Assembly: GCA_933228895.1 (NCBI GenBank)
Contig: OW121854.1
Coordinates: 93,362,609 to 93,426,608, forward strand
Source: Platycnemis pennipes
Lineage: Eukaryota > Arthropoda > Insecta > Odonata > Platycnemididae
Reading direction: 5' to 3'
Length of the DNA stretch: 64,000 nucleotides
The notes under the pieces were generated by a model. That model saw only the letters and a program-made list of their open reading frames with translations. It ran no database searches and had not been told where the DNA came from. The translations under genes were made by a program, and so were the position numbers. This document shows, piece by piece, positions 55,401 to 64,000 of the stretch; the first letter of the stretch is position 1; each line of letters opens with the position of its first letter.

Positions 55401-56039
55401 AACAACAATTTTGTTCACGAACTGACACAGGCGCAGAACAATTATTTTCGCATAAATTTCATTAAATCCACGTGCCTTTTTACCAAATTGCACGTGTCAA
55501 GTTGAAAAAAAACGTAGCTTTTCTTTGTATCTTGGTAGAACTTGGTTTCCGCGGGGGAGCCGGAAAGTGAGATAAAAGATTAAAATGATGAAAACACTTG
55601 GGCTTGGTGACACCATGACAATATTCAAGTCGACAGACGTATAATCGTAATTTAACCACAATGTGCGCCTGAACAACTCTCTAAAGCATAATTCAAACAT
55701 AGTACACAGAGAATATTGTCATTCACTTAATTTGAGATCAATTTGGAGCCCTTACCAACTATAAAAAATGAAAGATTTGAAAAACAACTACGGGATATTT
55801 TAGAAGTAAAATCATTGACCACTATCTTCCCCAGTCATCAATCCAAAGATTGGTTTGACTTATCTCTCCACTCTGTCTTCAAACCTCTTCGATATTTATA
55901 TAACTCACTACTTGAGTCATATAACTCATACTTTGCTACACTTCCCATTAAGTTTTTATAGGACGACTGTCGTTTTTAGATAGAAATGTATCAATATATG
56001 GCCGATTAAGTAGTTCTAGAGTTTTTTGCTTCTAGTTCT

Positions 56040-56815
56040 ATGTCATCATCATTATTGGTCAACAATCCTAGGATTGGTTTGATGCAGCTTTCCACTCGAT
56101 TCTTCTATCGGCCAACCTTTTCATTGTGACGTAATTCTTCTCTTTTACATCCTTCACAACCTGTTCCATGTATCTCATACGAGGCCTGCCTTTTCCAATC
56201 TTCCCGTTTACTTTTCCCTCGACGATAATCTTCATCAGGCCATTGTGCCTCAAGATATGGCCGATTAAGTTTTCCCTTCTTCTTTTTAGAGTTGTCAGCA
56301 TACTTCTCTTTTCTCCTACTCTTCTTAGCACTTCCTCGTTACTTACTCGGTCGATCCATTTTATCTTCAGCATTCTTCTGTAGCACCACATTTCAAATGC
56401 TTCTACCCTCTTCTTCTCCGCTGCTGTCATCGTCCATGCTTCACTGCCGTAAAGAAACATGCTCCAGATGTATGTTCTGATGAATTGCTTCCTTATTTCC
56501 AAGCTTGTATTTCCAGCTGTTAGTAGATTCTTCTTTTGATAGAATGGCCTCTTTGCCTGGACTATTCTACTCACTATTTCTTTCTTCCTTCGTCCATCGT
56601 TGTTTACTCGGCTTCCTAGATAACAGAACTCTTTAACCTCTTCAAGTTTTGTTTTCCTAGTTTGACATTGGTTTTAGCCTCTTCTTTCTTGCTCCACACC
56701 AATATCTTAGTCTTCTTCTTATTTATCTTCAGCTGATATCTGGCCATGGTCCTTTCCATGGTTGTTAGCATCTTATTCAGCTCCTTCTCTGTCTCTATTT
56801 CTATGAACTATTTAT
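56040..56815 (-). pseudogene. Non-LTR retrotransposon family R, reverse-transcriptase C-terminus
   Basis: The best copy of this family. From about 56815 downward the minus strand reads EKELNKMLTTMERTMARYQL and KINKKKTKILVWSKKEE, and after one frameshift EFCYLGSRVNNDGRRKKEI. The 168-residue frame 56574-56068 follows with YGSEAWTMTAAEKKRVEAFE, MWCYRRMLKIKWIDRVSNEE, HILRHNGLMK, GKGRPRMRYMEQV and WKAASNQS-stop. The order (polymerase end, LYGSExW region, basic tail) is standard for an APE-type non-LTR element. The 3' untranslated region is short and ends in ATGATGATGAC. The catalytic core is absent, so it is dead. Confidence 0.85.
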
Positions 56816-56944
56816 ATTAACTATTTCTATTGGCTAACTTTAAGTTCTGGAACTAACCTAAAGTTCCGGAACTATAGTCCTAGTTCTATAGGTTTAGGAA
56901 AGACCGCTCTCAACGTCTATCCTACAACAAATCATACCCTTGTC

Positions 56945-57030
56945 ACGAATGTCAATGTCCGAGACGGGATTCGAATCCGCGACCATTGGGTTGCTAGACC
57001 GGCGCGCGACCTAGTTATCGTGGCCTGCAG
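56945..57030 (-). other. tRNA-like sequence (SINE head remnant)
   Basis: Minus strand: TAGGTCGCGCGCCGGTCTAG and GCGGATTCGAATCCCGTCTC form box A and box B at normal spacing. The acceptor stem is not closed. It is followed on minus by unrelated sequence. 57040-57180 encodes WSYRKIMKITRVTKDVLRRV on minus, a scrap of the family R type C-terminus. 57250-58700 shows no supported feature. Confidence 0.45.
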
Positions 57031-58711
57031 ATTGACCCGTCTTCCTTTAAAATTTCTCATCTGGCTTCTCTTTTTAGCCACTCTTCTCAGAACATCTTTT
57101 GTCACCCGGGTTATCTTCATAATTTTTCTATAAGACCACATTTTGGATGCTTCCAGTCTTTGCTTTCCTGCGAATGCTAGTCTCAGAAAATTGGCCTTAG
57201 TTGTAAAAGGTCGTGGACACGTGTCAGATGCCATCAGCGTCTCTGGGCGACTCGACACGACTTACTTTGGATGGGCGCACGCCTGACTAACGGTTATCAG
57301 CAGCCTTGGGTATGTCTCAGCCACAACCCGCGGATGGAGCATTCTTTTCTCGCGTGCTAAAACTCTCTCCGATCGATCTGAAGGCGGATTCGCGAATTTT
57401 GAAGTTGCATTTATCCGCGCTATCCAGGGGGAATTGATAAATTGCCGGAATGAATAATATCAGGTTCAAGCGCTCTATTCGAGCGAGTAGTCCTCCATAC
57501 AAATCATCATGCATTTCATATAGCAACAGTGTTTTACGGGTTAAGGATTAACCGAATTATGAAGTAGATGTCATTTTTGTGAAAATTTCAAGACACACTA
57601 TTTTTTGGCCCTTATATCGATTGACAATAAAATAATTAGGCCTTCTTATCATATATTTGAAGAAAAAAGACGTTGAAAATCAGCTATCATTTTACTGCTA
57701 TTCTATAATAATTTTGATAAACAGCGTTGATAATCAGCTATTATTTTTTCAATAATATAGGTACCTTACTTACACATTATACGTGGTTATACGGCAGAGC
57801 ATGCCTCTTGCAGTAAAATTTGCAGATTAATAATGTAAAGAGAAATGTCGTTTTGACTAAGATAAGATGCGCAAAAAACTAATATAAGATTCGCAATTTA
57901 TGTAGAATTTAGCATTAAATTATGTGCTCGCCTTACCACACTTGTTTAATTTATATTAATAAATGTTTGCTCGAAAAAAAGCAGAAAAGCCTTAGTTGCA
58001 TGAAAGTGGCGCTACAGTATGTTGTTATCTTTGGCAACGGTACTTGTGACGGAACGTGCTTGCAAGCATATTTACTAACTTAATTTAGGAATATACCTTA
58101 CCAAGGTACTTCTTATATTTTTTATGTAATTTAAATATTTCATTGGTTATTGACATGGTGTAATAATAATACCAATGAATCCAAATGATAGCAACGTTTG
58201 TTGCCAAACAATTTTCAAAAATACCAATATTAATAAAATTCAAAACGAAGAGTTGGATTTGCAAGGGAATAGTTTAAAACTAAGTAAGAAAATATTTAAC
58301 CTATTTCAGAATATGTATTAGCAGATTTGAGCATGTATTCTCACTTTGTAAATTAAACGTGGCAACAACACGTCAGTCATGTTTCGAAGTCAAAATGAGT
58401 TAAAAGAGCTGATAAAAAATAGAGTGCTACTACAACGCGCAATATAATAGCATACTCATTAAATTATTGTGCATACGTTATCACACTGTAGATGATTTTC
58501 CATATAGGTGTTTTTCTGGATCGGTATTTATTCGTTAAATAACATACTTCTTTTACGGTAGTTTGAATCGCGGAGTCACGGTGGAACCTCCTTAAGGCGA
58601 GTTGATAACGTAGGTGCATATCAAATTCTACCCACGACGATTGCCTTCAATATGATGACCGCCTTCGTTTCAGCTAACTTCCTACCTCTCATTATTGTAT
58701 CCAAACTGGGC

Positions 58712-59010
58712 GATCGGGTCGATATGGTGGCTAGGGTACTGACCTCTCATCCGAAGGAATCGGGTTCGAATCCTGGCAGTGACAGAGATTTTTCATTGTA
58801 ATACTGGTCTTCACTTAGTGAATGCTGTGTGAAGGGCACTTCACGTATTTTCAGTACTCCATCTATATGATTTGAGTAGACTAGTGCCGATCCGGTTTTT
58901 TTTCCACCCTTCCTCTATTCCATGCTAAATTCCTACTTCTAACCAATAACACACCTATCCTTAATGGCGAAAACGACCTTGGCTATCGGTCTATCCCCTG
59001 AATATCTAAA
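58712..59010 (+). mobile_element. SINE family S1, diverged
   Basis: GGGTCGATATGGTGGCTAGG (box A) and GGGTTCGAATCCTGGCAGTG (box B) open it; AGGGCACTTCACG and CAGTACTCC follow, then AGTGCCGATCCGG and ACGACCTTGGCTATCGGTC. A deletion removes the GATGGGACGTTAAG block. No clear TSD. Confidence 0.75.
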
Positions 59011-59689
59011 AGTACTATCCTAACTACCTGATTTTCTCCTCACTCGTCAAATATCCTTTGAACACCTAAATCCCTCATTACCACCGCTCCATTCACCCAT
59101 TACCAACCTCCTCCTAACTTATTCAATCAACATCTCTTCCCCAACAATTTCCAACATCACCTTCCTTTCCATCCACCGTACCTTCTCCATCCTTCCCTAC
59201 ATTTACATTACGGATACAATATCATGTAATTGCAAAGCAAATCATTAAAATATCAGTGGAAAATATGACATCGACAGAAGGGAGGCCAATAAATAATAGA
59301 AAAAACTATTAAAGCGTGAAAATATTGAACTGTAATGAGAGGCAGGAAATAATCGTAGCTACAGAAAAAATATCATAAGAAAGAGATGCACATAAACTAC
59401 AATCCTAATATTTTAATGTCCATCAGAACCAACTTTTATGGGTAGAATGGTATTGACAGTTTATTGGGATTTTTTAAAAAAATGAATGACAGAGTCATGA
59501 ACTATCTTCCGTGATTTTCAATGTCAATATCGAGAAAGACATCATACAAGTCAAAGTGAAGGCTTCATGATTAAATATCTTCGAGGATAAAATTAGCACG
59601 CTCTGGTCCACCGATAACATAGCGGTCGTGGGAGAGAAAGAAATAGATTTAAACAAGACTAAATACCTTGAAGAGATACTGATCAGATA

Positions 59690-60020
59690 TCAATTGAAGG
59701 CCAATAAAAAGACTGGAAGCATTTGAAATGTGGTGTCACAGAAGAATGAGGACGAGGAAATGGATTGACCGAGCAGCATACGAAGAAGTCCTAAGATGAG
59801 TGAAAGAAAACGGGAATATGACGACAAATTTAAAGAAAAAACTTGAAATAATATTATTATTCTTGAGAAGACTGGGGAAATGAGAAGTCTAATGAAAACT
59901 TGAAAATGAAAAAGATGGAATAACTTAATTGACCATATCTGGAGTTATGATGGCTTGATTAAGACAATCGTGCAGATAAATGCGAATGGGAAGAATGGCA
60001 AAGGAAGGTCTCGTATGACA
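59690..60020 (+). pseudogene. Non-LTR retrotransposon family R, degraded copy
   Basis: AGGCCAATAAAAAGACTGG starts a stretch reading LEAFEMWCHRRMRTRKWIDR, then AYEEVL and, after more decay, DGLIKTIVQINANGKNGKGR. This is the same order as at 56 kb. Stops are frequent. 59040-59690 has no supported feature. Confidence 0.65.
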
Positions 60021-60434
60021 TAAATAGAGCAATTGGTTAATATTTACATATTTAAGTAATAAAGTTGTACTTAAGGCCTATAGCAAAAGAGATAGGATAT
60101 TTCTCCGCGATGAAGGAGGTTATGCAATGGTGCGGAAGAGGCAATTCATCTTTCTGGTAATGATTTTTCGAAGATCGAACCCAATGTTCGGTGCCAACTC
60201 TGCAGCTAAGAAGAAAAAAAACTTTAAAGGCTCATTTTTGTCGCGCAAGCAAAACCTTGTTTCCGGGAAAACATCCTGAGGCTGCAATGCCGTGGGAATA
60301 AAAAACGGATAAGAAAAGGAAGATATTTGCTTCACACCAATCACGGAACATATTAGATGCATTAGATGCTACCAACCCATGACGACCACCTATTTCTTCA
60401 CTTTTCGAACTCGGTTGCAAAAGACGATATACTA

Positions 60435-60535
60435 ATGGTTAATACCTGCATCCGCCGGGATTCCAACCCAGGAACTCGAAATGGGAAGCCAGTTTTCTGG
60501 CCACCACTCCAACCCGATTCCCCATACCGTTATAT
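60435..60535 (-). mobile_element. SINE family S1, head only
   Basis: Minus strand: GGGTTGGAGTGGTGGCCAGA and CCTGGGTTGGAATCCCGGCG, box A and box B of the S1 head; the body is missing. It lies between two pieces of family R (59.7-60.0 and 60.6-60.8 kb). Confidence 0.6.
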
Positions 60536-60599
60536 TATATTTAAACAGTATTTCTGAGGTCGATCATCAATTCTTTACGTCGTATTATTTTAAAAATGG

Positions 60600-60790
60600 C
60601 TGGTATCTATCAACCATATAACGCTAAGAATGGCAAAGTAAGGCTTACTTAGTATGAAGTTTATGGAGAAAATGGTGAAGGAAGTTACAGGAAAGACGTG
60701 CAGGAATGAAAAGAATAGCCGAACCGAGAATTGAGTGGAGAACGGCGTCAAACCAATCATAGGAATGATGACTTGTGATAATGGCCATGT
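60600..60790 (+). pseudogene. Non-LTR retrotransposon family R, extreme 3' end
   Basis: NGKVRLT-like residues, then MKRIAEPRIEWRTASNQS and a TAG stop at about 60758, followed by GAATGATGACTTGTGATAAT. It is the best-conserved C-terminal match to the 56-kb copy. Probably the continuation of the 59.7-kb fragment after an insertion. Confidence 0.7.
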
Positions 60791-61617
60791 CTTATTTTGT
60801 GACTGAGATCGTCATATATGGACAAGACAACAATCGAACATATAACCTCCTTTATCCACATGATTTATTAATATGGAAATGAAGATTTATGACTCCAATT
60901 AATACATAAATATATGAATTTAAATATCTGTATAGTTAATAAGAAAGAAAAAATTCACTACTGTTTAAATTTTTTTATTAACTTTCAAACCTCGAGAGTG
61001 AACGAGCTACTGAACTGCTATCTATAACAGTCATGAAAGATCGATATCGTAATAAAAAAAATTTATGACCCAATGGTTTTTTTATTATTTTTTTAAGGGT
61101 AAACTGATTCGCAAATAACATTTTCCCCGTTTATATTCGCAGGTGTACTAGTCTGAATGGAAATTTTGATTTTCTTTTGCGGACCATCATTGGCCATCAG
61201 CCGGTAGATTTTGAAAAGGTTCGGCAATCAGCACGCCAAGATAATAGATTTTAATCAGATGCGATAATCTGAAAAGAGCGGTGTGGTCGTAAAGCATTTT
61301 TTGCCACTGCCTTATAGGAAGATCTTACTGTGTGACGCATGCATGAATGAGGATTTTTTTTTCTTTTCTAAGTCTGGCCTCGTGCTCGAACGATTTAAAA
61401 TGTCGGGAAGAAATAAACATAAACGCAGGGCAATAAACCTTTGGAGAACAATAAACAAGCATAATTCACCTAACAGACGAGGTCAAATTAAATGACTAAC
61501 CAGTGACGTAACGAGAGCCAATTACGTGTTAACGGTCCCGTAACCTGTCGCTGGGAAAACACAATGGAGTACAAGACACGGGTCCACCTTGACATCAAAA
61601 ACTTGATTACATGGATT

Positions 61618-61680
61618 CTAACGTAAGTTATAATTAATACGAGCAGCTGGAAGCTTCTTGTCTTAATTATAACTTACTTA
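61618..61680. repeat. Short hairpin
   Basis: CGTAAGTTATAATTAA (61621) and TTAATTATAACTTACT (61663) are inverted copies around a loop of about 25 nt. 60800-61610 otherwise shows only AT-rich sequence. Confidence 0.5.
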
Positions 61681-61719
61681 CTAACTGGAAGCACCGTAGC
61701 TGCTTTAGTGCAGTTTGGG

Positions 61720-61795
61720 TTAGGGGTAAAGTACTCGCATCACAATGTCGACGTCCCTGGTTCGAGACTCTCCGAACCAATTTTTAATTGGTCTA
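61720..61795 (+). other. tRNA-like sequence next to a LINE
   Basis: GGGTTAGGGGTAAAGTACTCGC (box A) and CCCTGGTTCGAGACTC (box B). The spacing is right but the stems are poor. It ends in TTTTTAATTGGTCTAAAT, where the LINE at 61800 starts, so the LINE may have landed in a SINE tail. Confidence 0.45.
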
Positions 61796-61799
61796 AATA

Positions 61800-62369
61800 A
61801 AAAACTTGAACGTGTGCAGTGAAGATTGGCAAGATTTGTAAAGGGACGGTATGATAACCTTATTAACGTAACCAGTCTATTAAATGAATTAAATTGGGAA
61901 TCATTGTCAGATCGCAGGTTGAAATTAAGACTTAATCTCTTAAACAAATTCCAGGAACATATTTTCAGTGATGATGTTAAAAATATTTTGCGGACCCCAA
62001 CTTACTATGGTAGACTCGACCATAATCACAAAATTAGAGAAATTGATTGCCGAACTGACAGATTCAAAATGTCCTTTTTTCCTCGTACTATTAGGGATAT
62101 GAATAACGGTAAATATAACCAGTACGAGTGTAGCAATGGATAATATTGGTAGCTGCATGTTGGTATAAGGACTTAAAGCTAACCCAACTAACAACATGTT
62201 TCTGCATGTATGCTTTGCTATTTTTATCTTTTTTTAAATGGCGTAGTGTGAACAGTCCTTTACAAGTACTAATCCTTTTATATGCATGATATGTAGTGCA
62301 TGTTTGGTGAGAGTTCACCCCCTGCCACACACCTTTGTGGTGGCTTGCAGGGTATTATGTAGATGTAGC
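61800..62369 (+). pseudogene. LINE 3' end (hairpin family), best coding copy
   Basis: Plus frame open from 61826 for 105 residues: ARFVKGRYDNLINVTSLLNE, LNWESLSDRRLKLRLNLLNK, NILRTPTYYGRLDHNHKIRE, DRFKMSFFPRTIRDMNNGKY, then a stop. A TGA replaces an Arg codon just before (VQ-stop-RLARFV). The 3' untranslated region of about 220 bp ends in CCCCCTGCCACACACC, a loop, GGTGGCTTGCAGGG, TATT and ATGTAGATGTAG. Only the last quarter of the protein is left. The C-terminal block after the polymerase is like that of CR1/L2-type non-LTR elements. Confidence 0.85.
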
Positions 62370-63177
62370 TTAGTACCCATTAGCCCACCACGCCTTCAGT
62401 TCAGTGTTGGGTTACTGGGTTCATTCTCTGGAGAAACCTCTTTCGACACGAATAGGCAAGTCCAAACCGAGTGATTTCACGACTGCCAGGTCTATTAAAA
62501 TCCAATCATAGAAATCCATTCCGTTCATAGAAAGGAATGTGCCCCTTGATCTGACGTGTTAACACCTAAATGCTATTCATAAAGTTAAAATTATTCAGGA
62601 AAATTAGGGATCAAAGGGCATTGAACAGGGATGTTAAGAAATGACTCTCGACAAAATCCGAATGTATCAAGAACACCCACGCATTACACTCCATTCCAGC
62701 AGGAGAACAATATTAGAAAGGCATAATCCCGTGCAGATAGATTTAATTCCCGCGTATGATGAGTAATCATTATGGTGAACATAATTGCCAAAGAGGTAGA
62801 CGATTGTAGATGGAGTAGTCAGAGATGCATTGGAAAATTACTTCATTACACTAATTCATGTTAGTTGCACACTTGCGCCTGGTGCACACGTAATTAACCA
62901 GTTTCTCTCATCAAGTAAGGTAATTTCTAGGGATAATAGACATTTGCGGCATTGTATGCCACACTCCGATATTAACTTCTCACTGCAAATGCGTCAATGT
63001 GCCTGCCAACTTCTCGATATAAATTGGCAATGCCGAATGATATCGGCATGCCAAACATCAAGTTTACTACCTTTACCTACCTACGAGTTTACTTGCCTTT
63101 GAGGTCACGGCCGATACACCAAATACATTGGCGATGCACGAATGATCCGCAGCCCGAATAATGCGCGCACGGATAAT

Positions 63178-63297
63178 CCGCCGCTTATAACTCGATAAAT
63201 AATTGACGGATCAAAAAACGGAAAAATACGGGTCTTTTTATTGTACAAACTCTATCATATTTGGTAATAAAAAAAATATGGTAAACGACCCCATTAT
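63178..63297 (+). mobile_element. T1 inverted-repeat element, copy 6 (right end only)
   Basis: CCGCTTATAACTCGATAAAT, CGGATCAAAAAACGG and GGTAAACGACCCCATT form the last 120 bp of T1. The left part is missing. The sequence before 63178 (CCGAATAATGCGCGCACGG) is unrelated. 62370-63178 has no supported gene. Confidence 0.8.
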
Positions 63298-63474
63298 ACG
63301 AACCCTAATCGTCCAAACTGTACCTACTCCCTTGAAAGATCATCAGCAAGGGTCGGAGGAATTGAGAGCGAGGCAAAAATATTATTTATAAGATTGCTGG
63401 AGGCTGGAGCAATTCACTCCATGGCAATGACTCACTGATTCCGAGTAATTATCATTGTTTCGTTTCATGAAGTA

Positions 63475-63840
63475 CCTCTACATAATACCTAGCATTCAAC
63501 CGCAAGGGTGCGTGGCAGGTGGTGAATAATGACAAGGCATGCATTATCAATCAGAGAGAATAAGACTACACTTAATACCATGCAAACATGCAAAAAATAT
63601 TACTCCGTGCATAAACTACGTAAGTACGTTTAAATGTACAAGAAATTACCTCTGAATTTTACGTCTACATTTCACACGGCGTTCTTCCCCTATACCTCAT
63701 TCCTACTATACTGTCTGTTTTCTCAATAATCGTTCCCGCTTACCGAACATACTCCTCCATATATATCTATACTGTCTACTAACTACCTTGCAAGCCACCT
63801 CTAGGGTGTGAGGCAGGGGACTTTACCAGGGTGCTTATGT
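63475..63840 (-). mobile_element. Two diverged LINE 3' tails
   Basis: At 63475-63530: CTCTACATAATACCTAGC and CAACCGCAAGGGTGCGTGGCAG. At 63780-63830: CCTTGCAAGCCACC TCTAGGGTGTGAGGCAGGGG. Both keep the hairpin spacing. Between them lie degraded coding remnants (TATACTGTCTGTTTTCTCA resembles the CTGCCTATTCTGTTCTC of 45.3 kb), so the first tail probably belongs to a LINE piece up to about 63740. Confidence 0.55.
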
Positions 63841-64000
63841 GGCAGGGGATATCATATCACGGCCTTCAAAACAGTATTGCACCTTATCAGCTGTCTAATA
63901 AACTCTCCTTCCTTCACCTCAATTCATTTGGACTACATCTCCTCGCCCACGTAGCCAAATCTTTATATTCCTATCCATTCCCTACCCACTCTACGCCCAC

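Noticed and set aside
61720..61795. Functional tRNA gene
   Set aside because: Box motifs are present but pairing in the acceptor and T arms is poor. Similar tRNA-like heads occur elsewhere as SINE parts.

Overview
This window looks like repeat-dominated, AT-rich nuclear DNA from an animal, most likely an arthropod and plausibly an insect. The reasons are the mix of Penelope-like retroelements with a GIY-YIG endonuclease, several lineages of 5'-truncated non-LTR retrotransposons, tRNA-derived SINEs and short terminal-inverted-repeat elements. There are no bacterial operons, rRNA genes, phage modules or CRISPR arrays. No intact host gene was recognised. Almost every long reading frame is either part of a broken mobile element or cannot be told from chance. 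The species cannot be fixed from the sequence.

Layout. 1-2.9 kb: a small foldback element at the window edge, a non-LTR scrap, a CpG-rich block (1.6-2.3 kb) and the first copy of a roughly 530-bp inverted-repeat element called T1 here. 4.0-6.9 kb: two Penelope-type foldback elements with clear target-site duplications (TSDs, 11 and 14 bp); the second carries a GIY-YIG fragment and was invaded by a nuclear-receptor-half-site tandem-repeat element. 7.6-16.2 kb: a Russian doll. An old LINE tail holds an inverted-repeat element made of 137-139 bp tandem units. That element holds a 5.1-kb transposon (TSD CAG), which holds a 2.1-kb transposon (TSD CAA). 16.4-21 kb: non-LTR scraps, a large foldback, a SINE with TSD and another Penelope-type foldback with a 12-bp TSD. 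21.4-22.5 kb: the best Penelope copy (reverse transcriptase end plus endonuclease). 22.7-27.2 kb: a LINE inside an inverted-repeat element, then a 3.36-kb element flanked by TTAA whose interior holds a THAP-like zinc-finger exon, a splice donor and acceptor and a polyadenylation signal. 27.6-38 kb: T1, SINEs, LINE tails, a MITE and foldbacks. 38.9-39.8 kb: a Penelope copy split inside its endonuclease by a LINE tail with a 6-bp TSD. 41-42.5 kb: two short perfect-TSD foldbacks. 44-49 kb: non-LTR and LINE fragments. 50.5-52.6 kb: two T1 copies in opposite orientation, one of them inside a TTAA-flanked MITE that also holds a second MITE. 53-62.4 kb: SINEs and the 3' ends of a second non-LTR family. 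63 kb: a T1 end and LINE tails.

How the parts relate. One LINE family, with a conserved 3' hairpin and an ATGTAG-repeat tail, recurs about fifteen times. One Penelope group leaves both coding copies and 0.1-0.3 kb foldbacks. One T1 element occurs six times. Nesting and clean TSDs give a relative order of insertions. The parts most worth a second look are the TTAA element with the THAP-like exon, the two 3-bp-TSD transposons with palindromic subterminal repeats, and the series of foldback elements with 8-14 bp TSDs.
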